Shown here piece after piece: positions 7,207 through 16,443 of a DNA stretch of 64,000 nt. The DNA is from CAZZBK01 sp964652155 (GTDB taxonomy: Bacteria; Planctomycetota; Planctomycetia; Pirellulales; PNKZ01): contig CAZZBK010000007.1 of assembly GCA_964652155.1 (NCBI GenBank), forward strand, positions 1-64,000, written 5' to 3'. A program made the position numbers and the translations under genes. Under the pieces are notes generated by a model, which had not been told where the DNA came from, searched no databases, and saw only the letters and a program-made list of their open reading frames with translations. The number at the start of each line of letters is the position of its first letter. The stretch's first letter is position 1.

Positions 7207-8657
7207 TTAAGCACCGGACAAACGTCGAGCCACTCATGGCCTTCCTGCCAAATCCAGCGCTGTGACTCGATCGGTCCCCAAGCCATCGGCTCGTACTCGG
7301 CCATCTCGGGTAAGCCATTGTCGTGCCAACTGGCCAAGATCGGGTCGACGATGCCCCAGGCCAACTCGACCTCGTCGCTGCGGGCGAACAAGCTGGCGTC
7401 GCCCGTGAGCGTGTCGAGCAGCAGCCGCTCATACGCCTCGGGCAGGGCGCGGCCAAACTCGGTGTCGAAACGGAAGTTCAAATCGGTGAGCCGCAGCTTC
7501 ATTCCCGCGTCGGGCACCTTGGTCTGAAAATGGAGCTGAATCCCCTCGGCGGGTTGAATGTGAATCACGAGTCGATTGGCTTCGAGCGTTTGCTGTCGCG
7601 TCGAGCCGAAGACCATGTGCGGCGGGTCGCGAAACTGAATCACAATCTGCGTCGTGCGGCAGCTCAACTTCTTGCCGCTGCGCATGAAGAACGGCACCCC
7701 TTGCCAACGCCAGTTGTCGACCCACAGCTTGATCGCGGCAAACGTGGGAGTCAGGCTGTCGGGGTCTACGCCCGGCTCGTCTTTGTAGCCGTGGTACTGC
7801 GCTCGAATTGTGTGGGTTGCGACATCGGAGGGAGACAATGGCCGCACGGCCTGCAGGACCTTGACCTTCTCGTTGCGCACCAGGTCGGCCTCGAAGCGCG
7901 ACGGGACCTCCATCGCCGTGATAGCCAGCAGTTGCAAGAGGTGGTTCTGAAACATATCGCGGACCACGCCGCTCGTGTCGTAGTAACCGGCCCGGCGGCC
8001 GACACCGACCTCTTCAGCGACGGTGATCTGCACACTCGAAATGTAATTGCGGTTCCACAGCGGCTCGAAGATCGCGTTGGCAAAGCGGAACACGAGGATG
8101 TTCTGGACCGTTTCCTTGCCCAGGTAGTGATCGATGCGAAACACCTGCCGCTCGTGAAACACGCGGTGGACGGCGTCGTTGAGCACACGGGCCGACTTCT
8201 GATCGGTGCCGATGGGTTTTTCGATCACGATTCGACGGATGCCTTGCGACTCGTCGGCCAGGCCGGTCGCCCCCAAGTTGGCAATGCACGGCTCGTAATA
8301 CTGTGGTGCGGTCGACAGATAATAGACGCGGGTCGTCGACTGGCCCCCCTCGATTTGTCCGAGCAGCGTGCCAAGCGCGGCGAGATCCGCGGCGTTGTCG
8401 AGGTCGCCGCTGTGGTAATAGATGTTTTGCGCAAAGCGAGCCCAGACGGTGACGTCGAAATCCTGTTTGAGGAATTCCAGACTGGTCTCGGCGAGCTTGT
8501 TGCGCCATTCTTCATGCGTGAAGCGTGTCCGCGAGAAGCCAACGACCCGCGTTCCCTCGGGAAGCCGTTTTTTGCGGAAGAGTTGATAAAGCGAGGGGAT
8601 CAGTTTCCGGCTGGTCAAGTCGCCCGAGGCGCCAAAAATCACGAACGTATTCGACAT
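7203..8657 (-). CDS. zwf: Glucose-6-phosphate 1-dehydrogenase
   Basis: A 484-residue enzyme that oxidises glucose-6-phosphate to 6-phosphogluconolactone with NADP, the first step of the oxidative pentose phosphate pathway. The Rossmann motif 'GASGDLTSRK' lies at residues 9-18, 'EKPIG' near 147, and the active-site signature 'RIDHYLGKE' near 175. Length matches the bacterial family. It sits 69 bases downstream of gnd on the same strand and overlaps dus by four bases. The intervening lactonase gene (pgl) is not seen in this window. Confidence 0.97.
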   Translation of the reverse strand: MSNTFVIFGASGDLTSRKLIPSLYQLFRKKRLPEGTRVVGFSRTRFTHEEWRNKLAETSLEFLKQDFDVTVWARFAQNIYYHSGDLDNAADLAALGTLLGQIEGGQSTTRVYYLSTAPQYYEPCIANLGATGLADESQGIRRIVIEKPIGTDQKSARVLNDAVHRVFHERQVFRIDHYLGKETVQNILVFRFANAIFEPLWNRNYISSVQITVAEEVGVGRRAGYYDTSGVVRDMFQNHLLQLLAITAMEVPSRFEADLVRNEKVKVLQAVRPLSPSDVATHTIRAQYHGYKDEPGVDPDSLTPTFAAIKLWVDNWRWQGVPFFMRSGKKLSCRTTQIVIQFRDPPHMVFGSTRQQTLEANRLVIHIQPAEGIQLHFQTKVPDAGMKLRLTDLNFRFDTEFGRALPEAYERLLLDTLTGDASLFARSDEVELAWGIVDPILASWHDNGLPEMAEYEPMAWGPIESQRWIWQEGHEWLDVCPVLK

Positions 8658-8726
8658 ACGTCACTCACGGTCCTTGTGTGATAAAAACCAAGCGCTGAGG
8701 AATGACGATGGGATCGAACCCCACGG

Positions 8727-10169
8727 CTAGCTGGGCTTCTTGCGGAGCGACAGCCAGTCGGTGTGAAATGAGCCGCTCTTGTCGGTGCGCTCGTAGGTAT
8801 GCGCCCCGAAATAGTCCCGTTGGGCTTGCAACAAATTGGCTGGCAACGTCGCGGTGCGGTAGCTGTCGTAGTAGGTCAGCGCGGTCGAGAACGCCGGAAC
8901 GGCGATGCCCATCTGAACGGCGGTGCTAACCACGCGGCGCCAAGCCGCCTGCGACTTGTGAATCGCGTCTTGAAAATAGGGGGCCAGCAACAGATTTTCG
9001 AGCTTCGCATTTTGCTCGAACGCTTCCTTGATCCGCTCCAAGAAGCGGGCGCGGATAATGCAGCCGCCACGCCACAACAGCGCGATGCTGCCAAAGTCGA
9101 GCGGCCACTGATGCTCGATCGCCGCCGCCTGCATCTGCACAAATCCCTGCGCGTAGCTGCAAATCTTCGAAGCATACAACGCCTGGCGAACCTCGTCGAT
9201 GAACGCCATCTTGTCTCCCGTAAAGCTTGCTGAACTCGGGCCTTGCAGCACCTTGGCGGCGCGGACCCGGGCGTCTTTGAGCGCCGAGAGCGAGCGGGCA
9301 TACACGGCCTCGGTCACGAGCGTGCTGGGCACCCCGAGATCGAGCGCAAGTTGGCTCATCCACTTGCCGGTCCCCTTGGCACCGGCCTTGTCGAGAATCA
9401 GATCGACCATGTCGTGACCGGTTTCGGCGTCCTTGACGCTGAAGATATCGCGCGTAATCTCGATCAGGTAGCTGTCGAGTTCGCCTTGGTTCCAGTCGGC
9501 AAACACGTCGTACAACTCGGCGTTGCTCAGGCCGAGCACGCGCTTGAGCAAGAAGTACGCCTCGCAGATGAGCTGCATGTCGCCGTATTCGATACCGTTG
9601 TGCACCATCTTCACATAGTGCCCGGCACCACGAGGGCCAACCCACTCACAGCAGGGAATATCCCCCTGGGGACCCACCTTGGCGGCAATGGCTTGGAAGA
9701 TCGGCTTCACGGCGGGCCAACCGTCGAGCGAGCCGCCGGGCATCATGCTCGGTCCCTTGAGCGCGCCTTCCTCGCCGCCGCTGACCCCGGTGCCGATGAA
9801 CCACAGGCCACGTTCCTCGACGTACTTGGTGCGGCGCTCGCTGTCGGCGTAGTGCGTGTTGCCGCCGTCGATCAAAATGTCACCCTTGTCGCATAGCGGA
9901 ATCAACTGCTCGATGAGCGCGTCGACCGCCGGGCCGGCCTTGACCATCATCATGATCTTGCGCGGACGTTCAAGGCTCTGCACCAATTCTTCCACGCTGT
10001 GGCAACCGATGAACTGCTTCCCCTGGGCGCGGCCGCTGATGAAGTTGTCGACAACGCTGGTCGTGCGGTTGAAGACCGCCATGCGATAGCCCCGGCTCTC
10101 GATGTTCAAGGCCAGGTTCTCGCCCATCACGGCCAAACCGATCAAACCAAAATCCGCTCGTTGCGACAT
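8727..10169 (-). CDS. gnd: 6-phosphogluconate dehydrogenase, decarboxylating
   Basis: A 480-residue enzyme that converts 6-phosphogluconate to ribulose-5-phosphate, CO2 and NADPH. The N-terminal dinucleotide fold begins with 'IGLAVMGENLALNIE', the substrate loop reads 'GTGVSGGEEGAL', and the active-site segment 'KMVHNGIEYGDMQL' contains the catalytic lysine. The C-terminal helical domain is complete. It is the first gene of the gnd-zwf-dus unit and is transcribed away from the mgtE-like gene, so the 233-base divergent gap should hold both promoters. The long homodimeric type, not the short GndA type, is indicated by its length. Confidence 0.97.
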   Translation of the reverse strand: MSQRADFGLIGLAVMGENLALNIESRGYRMAVFNRTTSVVDNFISGRAQGKQFIGCHSVEELVQSLERPRKIMMMVKAGPAVDALIEQLIPLCDKGDILIDGGNTHYADSERRTKYVEERGLWFIGTGVSGGEEGALKGPSMMPGGSLDGWPAVKPIFQAIAAKVGPQGDIPCCEWVGPRGAGHYVKMVHNGIEYGDMQLICEAYFLLKRVLGLSNAELYDVFADWNQGELDSYLIEITRDIFSVKDAETGHDMVDLILDKAGAKGTGKWMSQLALDLGVPSTLVTEAVYARSLSALKDARVRAAKVLQGPSSASFTGDKMAFIDEVRQALYASKICSYAQGFVQMQAAAIEHQWPLDFGSIALLWRGGCIIRARFLERIKEAFEQNAKLENLLLAPYFQDAIHKSQAAWRRVVSTAVQMGIAVPAFSTALTYYDSYRTATLPANLLQAQRDYFGAHTYERTDKSGSFHTDWLSLRKKPS

Positions 10170-10402
10170 GAAACACCACGGCTAGAGATAAGTGACCCAC
10201 GGGCTTGCCAATCGTCGTCCGCCTCGGCCCCAACTGGACCGAAGAACCCAATGCCTGACTAGCACGGCAAAGAGCCGATTATATCGATCCTTGGCGGGGG
10301 GGCAATTCCTCTGCAAATTCCCCTCGCTCTCGCAACAAGTCGTGTGCTAGGTTTTGCGCAGGGGGCCCGGTGGTCGGTCGCTCAAGGAGAAGAAACCAGA
10401 TC

Positions 10403-11395
10403 ATGCCCCAACGGCTCACCGAAGCACAACTCAACGACCCCGTGATCTGGCATGCACGCCCCGACTTCGTATCGGTCGACGCCGATCAGACGACGGGGCA
10501 AGTGCTCGACTCGCTCCGCGCGAATCCGCCGCAGGACCGGATCCTCTACGTCTATGTCATCGACAGCGACCGTCGGCTGTGCGGCGTGCTGCCGGTTCGC
10601 AACCTATTGACCACGCCGGCCGATCGCGGCGTGCGCGAGGTGATGATCCAGCGACCGTTGGCGATCAGTGCCGGGGCATCGGTTATCGAAGCCTGCGAGT
10701 TCTTCACGCTCTATCGACTGCTCGCGTTTCCGGTGATCGACGCGCAACGCCGCATCGTCGGTGTCGTCGACGTCGACATGTACACCGACGAACTGGCCGA
10801 GTTGGGAGGCCGCAACCACGATGACCTGTTCCAACTCATCGGCGTGCATCTCGCCCAATCGCGTCAACGATCGAGTTGGCAGGCGTTCACGGGACGCTTT
10901 CCCTGGTTGCTGTGCAATATCGCCGGCGGTCTGCTCGCCGCGTTTCTCACCGGTGTCTACGAGGTCGAGCTGCAGCAGGCCGTGTCGCTGGCGCTGTTCA
11001 TGCCCGTCGTGCTGGCGCTGGCCGAGAGCGTGAGCATTCAATCGGTGAGCCTGGCACTCGAGGTGCTGCACAGTCGACCGCCCACCTGGAGCACGCTGCT
11101 TCCGAAGCTGCGCAGCGAGTTGTTCACCGGGCTGATGATGGGCGTGGCCGCGGCAAGCGTCGTGGGGGTAGTCGCGTGGCTGTGGCTGGGGGACCCGCGC
11201 GTCGTCGGCTGTCTGGCGGGGGGCATTGCCGTGGGAGTCACCGCGGCCGCACTCACCGGGCTGGCGATGCCCAACGTGATGCGACTGTGGCACGTGGATC
11301 CGCAAATCGCTTCTGGCCCGCTCGTGCTGACGATCGCCGACATGGTGACGCTGCTGGCGTATTTCAGCCTAGCCCGTTGGTTGTTCGGCGGGTAA
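10403..11395 (+). CDS. MgtE-like divalent cation transporter with CBS domains
   Basis: The start at ATG 10403 is favoured over GTG 10370 because AAGGAG lies at 10384-10389. The 330-residue protein has two CBS domains (about residues 15-135), the second ending in 'VVDVDMYTDEL', followed by a five-helix membrane domain from about 165. The helix 'LALAESVSIQSVSLALEVL' corresponds to the MgtE pore segment. It lacks the N-terminal Mg-sensing superhelix of full-length MgtE, so it is a short form. It probably moves Mg2+ or a similar ion across the inner membrane, with CBS domains sensing cytoplasmic Mg2+ or nucleotides. Confidence 0.85.
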   Translation: MPQRLTEAQLNDPVIWHARPDFVSVDADQTTGQVLDSLRANPPQDRILYVYVIDSDRRLCGVLPVRNLLTTPADRGVREVMIQRPLAISAGASVIEACEFFTLYRLLAFPVIDAQRRIVGVVDVDMYTDELAELGGRNHDDLFQLIGVHLAQSRQRSSWQAFTGRFPWLLCNIAGGLLAAFLTGVYEVELQQAVSLALFMPVVLALAESVSIQSVSLALEVLHSRPPTWSTLLPKLRSELFTGLMMGVAAASVVGVVAWLWLGDPRVVGCLAGGIAVGVTAAALTGLAMPNVMRLWHVDPQIASGPLVLTIADMVTLLAYFSLARWLFGG

Positions 11396-11417
11396 ACGAG
11401 CGGCCACTAGAAACACA

Positions 11418-11459
11418 ACGAGCGAAGGATGAGTCCCATCCTTCGCTCGTCGTCGTTTG
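11418..11459. terminator. Bidirectional terminator between mgtE-like gene and rpoD
   Basis: A perfect 14-bp stem (11418-11431 with 11437-11450) with a 5-base loop lies between two convergent genes. The plus side continues CGTCGTTTGT and the minus side TGTGTTTC, so T-rich tails exist on both sides though neither is a long run. Confidence 0.8.
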
Positions 11460-11511
11460 TGGCAAGCGATGCTCAAGACCGATCCGAGACGGACCGGCGA
11501 CCAAGACCGGG

Positions 11512-13086
11512 TTAATCCAAAAAGCCCGAGAGTTCTTGCGAGCGGGTCGGCTGTTGCAGTTTGCGAACAGCTTTGGCTTCGATCTGGCGAATGCGCTCGC
11601 GGGTGACCTTGAAGATGTGGCCGACTTCTTCGAGCGTGTAGCTGTAGCCGTCGCCGAGACCGTAGCGCAGTTTGATGATTTCACGTTCGCGGTACGACAG
11701 GGTCTTGAGGACCTTGTTGATCCGCGTGCGGAGCATCTCTTGCGCGGCACCGATCGCGGGGCTCTCGACCCCTTGATCCGGCAGCAGGTCGCCAAAGTGA
11801 CTATCTTCGCTGTTTCCGACCGGTCGATCGAGGCTGATCGGGTAGCGGCTCATGGCGAGCACGCGGCGCGTTTCCTCGATGGGGGTACCGGCCGCCTTGG
11901 CCGTCTCTTCGATCGTCGGCTCGCGTCCCAGCTCTTGCAACAGCTTGCGCGAGACGTTGCGAACCTTCGACATGGTCTCGACCATGTGGACCGGAATACG
12001 AATGGTGCGGCTCTGATCGGCGACCGCGCGGGTGATCGCCTGACGAATCCACCAAGTGGCATAGGTGCAGAACTTGAAGCCGCGTCGATACTCGAACTTG
12101 TCGACGGCGCGCATCAAGCCGGCATTTCCCTCTTGGATCAAATCCAAAAAGCTCAAGCCACGATTGCGATACTTCTTGGCAATCGACACGACCAACCGCA
12201 GGTTGCCTTCCGACAAGCCGCGTTTGGCTTTCTGATACGAGGCATACACCGAGTACAAGAACTTGACGCGATGGCGGAGGCTCTTGGGAGTTTCTTGCGT
12301 CGAGCACAGCAGGGCTCGCAGCTCGTTGACCCAGGCACGGCGTTCTTCGGCCGGGCCGCGATTGGCGCGACTGGCCTGGATCTTGGCCTTAAGGTGATCG
12401 ATCCGGCGGCTAAAATCGTCGAGCGTCTTGAGCATCGTCTCGATGCGTTGGGTGCGCAAACCGAGTTCTTCGACGAGCTTGACGGCCCGACGGCGGCGGC
12501 GACCCAAGCGGCGCCACGCCTCGCGGCGTTCCGACATGCGATGCGACTTGGAGTACGCAACGCGGAAATCTTTCATGTTCTCTTGGAAGATCGAATCGAT
12601 CGTGGCCAGATTGTGGGGGAACCGCCCCATGATCTGGTCCTTCTCCAAGCGGTCGGTCACCGACACTTGCACGGTCCGATCGAACGGCAACTCGCCGCAA
12701 TGGACCCGCTTGAGCACCTTGACGCAGTGCTTGATGACGAAGTCGCACTCCAAAATCTTGCGGCGGAACCGGGCCCGCGTGAGCTCGATTTCCTTGGCCA
12801 GCGTGATTTCTTCTTGCCGGGTGAGCAGCGGAATCTCGCCCATCTGGGTCAGATACATCCGCACGGGGTCGTCGGACCACGACTCGCTCTCGCCCGTCAG
12901 GCCGAGCAGAATCTCTTCGGCTTTCAGGTCCAGATCGCCGTCAGCATCCGCATCAGCGGCCAGCAGATCGTCGTCCACGCCGAGATCGTCTTCCACGATC
13001 AAATCGCTCGGCTCGGCCAGATCCACCGACTCTTCCGCACTCGGGGTGCTGTCGTCGTCCAAATCGTCTAACAATGCATCGTACAA
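11512..13086 (-). CDS. rpoD: Primary RNA polymerase sigma factor (sigma-70/SigA)
   Basis: A 524-residue housekeeping sigma factor. A very acidic N-terminus (about residues 1-60) precedes region 1.2 ('DPVRMYLTQMGEIPLLT', about 73-90), a 190-residue basic non-conserved segment, and regions 2.1-2.4 with 'NLRLVVSIAKKYRNRGLSF' and 'GFKFCTYATWWIRQAI'. The Cys in that motif replaces the usual Ser. Region 3 and region 4.2 ('YTLEEVGHIFKVTRERIRQI') complete it. The start codon is TTG at 13086-13084, supported by GGAG (minus strand, 13097-13094) at a spacing of seven bases; no in-frame ATG fits. It converges with the mgtE-like gene and is preceded by a 475-base noncoding gap. Confidence 0.97.
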   Translation of the reverse strand: MYDALLDDLDDDSTPSAEESVDLAEPSDLIVEDDLGVDDDLLAADADADGDLDLKAEEILLGLTGESESWSDDPVRMYLTQMGEIPLLTRQEEITLAKEIELTRARFRRKILECDFVIKHCVKVLKRVHCGELPFDRTVQVSVTDRLEKDQIMGRFPHNLATIDSIFQENMKDFRVAYSKSHRMSERREAWRRLGRRRRRAVKLVEELGLRTQRIETMLKTLDDFSRRIDHLKAKIQASRANRGPAEERRAWVNELRALLCSTQETPKSLRHRVKFLYSVYASYQKAKRGLSEGNLRLVVSIAKKYRNRGLSFLDLIQEGNAGLMRAVDKFEYRRGFKFCTYATWWIRQAITRAVADQSRTIRIPVHMVETMSKVRNVSRKLLQELGREPTIEETAKAAGTPIEETRRVLAMSRYPISLDRPVGNSEDSHFGDLLPDQGVESPAIGAAQEMLRTRINKVLKTLSYREREIIKLRYGLGDGYSYTLEEVGHIFKVTRERIRQIEAKAVRKLQQPTRSQELSGFLD

Positions 13087-13561
13087 GGCAACACTCCTAC
13101 AGGATGAGCATCAGGATGCCGGATCGCCATACTTTCGGCTGAGCTCTCAGGATTCGGCAACGCCGCAACGCAGTTCCGCTCTTATGCGCAGGCCAAAGGT
13201 GGGTGGGTGCCCCATGCATAAGTCACTTCTCGATGAACTCGCACGGCCCTTAAAGGAAGGTCGTACTATTATCCCTACGAGGGGTCCGAAAAGCCACCAA
13301 ATTCTAACACGAAAACGCCAAAATCCCGGACACTCCTGACATTTGGAAAAAGATTCCGATCATGAAGACCTTAAATAGGTTGCGACGACGGATCGACCAA
13401 CCACCAGACACCCTGTGCTACCTAAATTAACCAAATCCAGTCGTCTAATCCACTTCCCTCTTTAACGTTTCACGCCTCGTTGAAAATTCTACGGAAGTGA
13501 CCCCGCAGAGGTCTATTCCCCCTGCCAAATTTTTTTTACGTAACCCCAATAACAGCTAGCA
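13087..13561. other. Long noncoding gap upstream of rpoD
   Basis: About 475 bases between rpoD and an amidohydrolase, both on the minus strand, contain no gene I can support. The half nearer the amidohydrolase is AT-richer than its surroundings. On the minus strand GATAAT (complement of about 13268-13273) and TAGAAT (about 13302-13307) look like -10 elements for rpoD, but no -35 element fits at the right distance. A run of eight T at 13530-13537 follows only a weak 4-bp stem. Confidence 0.5.
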
Positions 13562-14509
13562 CTACATCAATCGGTAAAATGCAACCGCGTTGTCGTGCAG
13601 GAGCTTCTGCTGCTCGGCGACTGGACGCGCACGGATAATCGTCCGCAGAGCCTCGATCCACTGCGCCAATTCGGCCCCCAACAGGCACACAGGCCAATCG
13701 CCGCCGAACACCACCCGATCGGGCCCGAACACGCCGAGCGTGTGATTCACAATCTTGGCGAGTTGTTCGACCGTCCACTGATCGCGCTTGGCCGAGGCGA
13801 TGATGCCGGACACTTTGCCAATGACATTTTTATGCCGCGACAGGGTTTCGATGTCCTGTTGCCATTGGCTCAGGTCGTCGGCCTGCACACGGGCGTTGCC
13901 GCAGTGGTCGAGCACAAATCGAGTGTCAGGGCACTGCTCGATGAGCTTCGCGGCGTCGAGCAACTCGGTCGATCGCATGCACAGATCAAAACTCCATCCG
14001 AGCTTGCCGAGCTGCCGAATCCCGGCGACGAAGGCCGGTTCTAAACAGTAGCCGCGAGGCGTGCTCGGCCCGTGCAAGACCTGCCGCAGGCCACGGATGT
14101 ACGGGTTGTCGCGATGTCGCGCCAGGTACTCGCCGAATTGCGGCGAAGCAGGCCGGCCCGAGAAAACAGCCGCCTTGAGCACGCTGTCGCCGCGACGACA
14201 CAACTCGCTAATAAACGCGATCTCGGCGTCCTGCTGATCGACGTCGACGTCGACCTCCATGTAGACCGCCTGAACGACGTTTTGTCCGCGGGTGTGCTGA
14301 GCGTAATCGTCGAGCAAGAAGTTCTTGCCGATAGTCCCCTTGAGCTCATCATTGATCCACGAGAGCCGGAACTTGCGCAAGTCCCAGAGATGCAGATGGG
14401 TATCAACGATCGGCAGCTTTTCAGCAGCGGCGGCGAGCAAGGGCGCCCCGGCCAGACAGGCCGTCGAGGCGGCCAGGAACGTTCGTCGATGCAGCGCGGT
14501 GTTCATCAT
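13562..14509 (-). CDS. Tat-exported amidohydrolase, L-fuconolactonase-like (amidohydro_2)
   Basis: A 315-residue metal-dependent hydrolase when started at ATG 14509. The N-terminus 'LHRRTFLAASTACLAG' is a twin-arginine signal, so the folded enzyme is probably exported. The mature part begins with the metal-binding 'VDTHLHLWD', has 'RGLRQVLHG' in the middle, 'FVLDHCGN' with the strand-5/6 histidine, and 'VVFGGDWPVC' with the catalytic aspartate. These mark the amidohydro_2 group, which includes L-fuconolactone and L-rhamnono-lactone hydrolases. Nearby DHDPS-family and HpcH-aldolase genes act on sugar acids, so a sugar lactone is a reasonable substrate, but this is inference. Confidence 0.87.
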   Translation of the reverse strand: MMNTALHRRTFLAASTACLAGAPLLAAAAEKLPIVDTHLHLWDLRKFRLSWINDELKGTIGKNFLLDDYAQHTRGQNVVQAVYMEVDVDVDQQDAEIAFISELCRRGDSVLKAAVFSGRPASPQFGEYLARHRDNPYIRGLRQVLHGPSTPRGYCLEPAFVAGIRQLGKLGWSFDLCMRSTELLDAAKLIEQCPDTRFVLDHCGNARVQADDLSQWQQDIETLSRHKNVIGKVSGIIASAKRDQWTVEQLAKIVNHTLGVFGPDRVVFGGDWPVCLLGAELAQWIEALRTIIRARPVAEQQKLLHDNAVAFYRLM

Positions 14510-14515
14510 GGTGGT

Positions 14516-14543
14516 ACAGTATCGGCGTGTCACAAGTAGTCAA
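14516..14543 (-). promoter_or_regulatory. Candidate promoter of the amidohydrolase
   Basis: On the minus strand TTGACT (14543-14538) and TACTGT (14521-14516) are 16 bases apart. The predicted transcript start would fall on or next to the ATG at 14509, implying a leaderless mRNA, or else a start codon further downstream. Confidence 0.25.
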
Positions 14544-14730
14544 CCCAGGTGGTGCTATGATAGTTCGCCACATGCAGCACACAACAATGAATAAATCCTG
14601 GCTGCGACAATTCTTTCCGCAGGGCAGGGGGCCGGTTGCGCCTGTCGCTCCGACGGCTCACGGCCCTACACAATCGACTCAACTCCCCGCTCGACATGCG
14701 ATCTACGCCGGTCGATCCGTCCAGTGGAGA

Positions 14731-16419
14731 TTATGTTGCCACCCAGCGTCGCCAGAGTTGCCGATAAATTGCCTCCAACTGGCGTGTGAAGCTCGCTCCG
14801 TCACCCAGCCGTGTACGCATTTTCTCGCGCACTCCGGCTCGAATCCCCTCCAGCGGCACCGGATCGAGGGCCAGTCGCCGACCGATCGCAATGAACTCAT
14901 CGGGCGAGCGGGCAATGAACTGTTCCAAACCCAATTGCCTGAGCACGCTCGACGAGAGCCGCGCGGTCGGCCGATCGCCGTAGAGCGTGAGCGTCGGGCA
15001 ACCCATCCACAGCGCCTCGCAGGTCATCGTGTGGCTGTTGAACGGAATCGTGTCGAGCACGACGTCGATCTCATCGTACAGCCTTAAATAATCCTGCGGG
15101 TGCTCGCTGGGGCAGCGCAGATCGATGCGATCGAGCGGGAAAGCGAACCTCTCCAAGTTGCCCTGCAACCACTCGAGCGCCTCGCCCCCCAGTTGATTGC
15201 GGAACATGAGCAACCGCGCGTTGGGTACCGCGGCGAGCATGCGCGACCAAAGGCGAAATACCTCGTCGTTGAACTTGATCGTCGGGTGATGCGAGCCAAA
15301 CGTGATCGACCCGCGCCGTCGCATCGGCAGCGGGCTCAACGGCGGCAATTCGCTCGGCGGCATAAAACAGGCAAACGACCCCTGAATGCGAACCACCTCC
15401 TCAACCATCGGCGGCGGCTCTGCGAGCGGGTCGAGCACCGAGTCACTGATGCGGTATTGGATCGTGTCGAGCCCCGTGGTATTCGAGTACCCGAGATACG
15501 TGACCTGTACCGGAGCACTTCGCAGCGCGAACACATCGAGCCGATTGCGCCGCGTGTGTCCGGCCAGGTCGACGAGAATATCGATGCGGTCGGCACGGAT
15601 CCGCTCGGCAAGTTGCCGCGCGTCGAGCCCCACGCTGCTGGCCCAGCCTTGCGACAGTCCCTGAAAGCGTCGGCAAACCTCGTCGATTCCCGGCACCTCG
15701 CCGTACAAGTAACTCGCAAACTGAGCGCGGTCCTGATGCGTCAAGATCGGCTCGAAGAACCGAGCCACCGCGTGCTTGCGAAAGTCGGGAGACACATAGC
15801 CGATCCGCAACGGTCGCGCGGCGTCGCGCGTGTTAGGCCAACTTGTATAGGGGGGTGGCGACTCGAGCCGCAGCAACTCGCCGTACAGACAGTGCTCTTT
15901 GAACAGTTGCTCGGGCGAGATCGTCGGATCGTAGTTGAGCACCATCAGCAAATTGCTGCGGCAGGCATGAAAATACGGCTCGCGAAACAACGCTTCGCGG
16001 TAACACTCGACCGCCGCGTGAACGTCGCCCAGCGCCTTGTAACACTCGCCGATATTGTTGTACGCCGCGGCGTAGCTCGGCCGTAGCCGCAAGGCCTCGT
16101 AAAAGCACGAGATCGCGTCGCGATAGCGGCCCATCCCCTCGTAGACCGTGCCGAGGTTGTTGAAGTAGCCGGGCTGATCTCCCCGCAAGGCTATGGCCTG
16201 CTGGATGTGTTCCACGGCCGCCTCGTTTTGACCGGCTCGCTCGGCGATCAATCCCAGCAATTGCCAAGCGTCGGCGCAGCTCGGGTTGAGCTGCAAGACC
16301 TGGCGATAGGCGCGTTCGGCGTCGGCAAATCGCCCGACCTGATGAGCCTGTCGACCGACGTCGAGCAGCGCTTCGAGTTGGTTGGCCGGCGGTCGTTGAG
16401 GCCGATGCTGAGAGCTCAT
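14731..16419 (-). CDS. TPR protein with O-GlcNAc transferase-like (GT41) domain
   Basis: A 562-residue protein with four tetratricopeptide repeats in about residues 14-165 (for example 'ADAERAYRQVLQLNPSCADA' and 'YFNNLGTVYEGMGRYRDAIS') followed by a GT-B glycosyltransferase domain. The domain shows 'RIGYVSPDFRKHAVARFFEP', 'DILVDLAGHTRRNRLDVFAL', 'APVQVTYLGYSNTTGL', 'DVVLDTIPFNSHTMTCEALW', all hallmarks of the SPINDLY/OGT family, GT41. It should transfer a sugar from a UDP- or GDP-sugar to Ser/Thr of proteins. There is no signal peptide, so it is cytoplasmic. It lies 24 bases after a KdgD-like gene on the same strand. The acceptor proteins are unknown. Confidence 0.92.
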   Translation of the reverse strand: MSSQHRPQRPPANQLEALLDVGRQAHQVGRFADAERAYRQVLQLNPSCADAWQLLGLIAERAGQNEAAVEHIQQAIALRGDQPGYFNNLGTVYEGMGRYRDAISCFYEALRLRPSYAAAYNNIGECYKALGDVHAAVECYREALFREPYFHACRSNLLMVLNYDPTISPEQLFKEHCLYGELLRLESPPPYTSWPNTRDAARPLRIGYVSPDFRKHAVARFFEPILTHQDRAQFASYLYGEVPGIDEVCRRFQGLSQGWASSVGLDARQLAERIRADRIDILVDLAGHTRRNRLDVFALRSAPVQVTYLGYSNTTGLDTIQYRISDSVLDPLAEPPPMVEEVVRIQGSFACFMPPSELPPLSPLPMRRRGSITFGSHHPTIKFNDEVFRLWSRMLAAVPNARLLMFRNQLGGEALEWLQGNLERFAFPLDRIDLRCPSEHPQDYLRLYDEIDVVLDTIPFNSHTMTCEALWMGCPTLTLYGDRPTARLSSSVLRQLGLEQFIARSPDEFIAIGRRLALDPVPLEGIRAGVREKMRTRLGDGASFTRQLEAIYRQLWRRWVAT

Positions 16420-16443
16420 CCGTGGTCCACCGAATCCGTTAGG

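Noticed and set aside
7323..8681. 452-codon open frame on the plus strand opposite zwf
   Set aside because: It lies antisense to a fully recognisable gene; such shadows are common at this GC content and the translation has no domain.
8700..8745. T-arm-like sequence (GGTTCGATCC on the minus strand) between gnd and zwf
   Set aside because: No acceptor, D or anticodon stem can be formed around it, and it overlaps the end of gnd; treated as chance.
10876..13071. 731-codon open frame on the plus strand across the mgtE-like gene and antisense to rpoD
   Set aside because: It is antisense to rpoD and out of frame with the mgtE-like gene, with Arg/Ala-rich low-quality translation.
13500..13540. Terminator at the T8 run
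   Set aside because: The preceding stem is only four base pairs with a bulge, and no plus-strand gene lies upstream.
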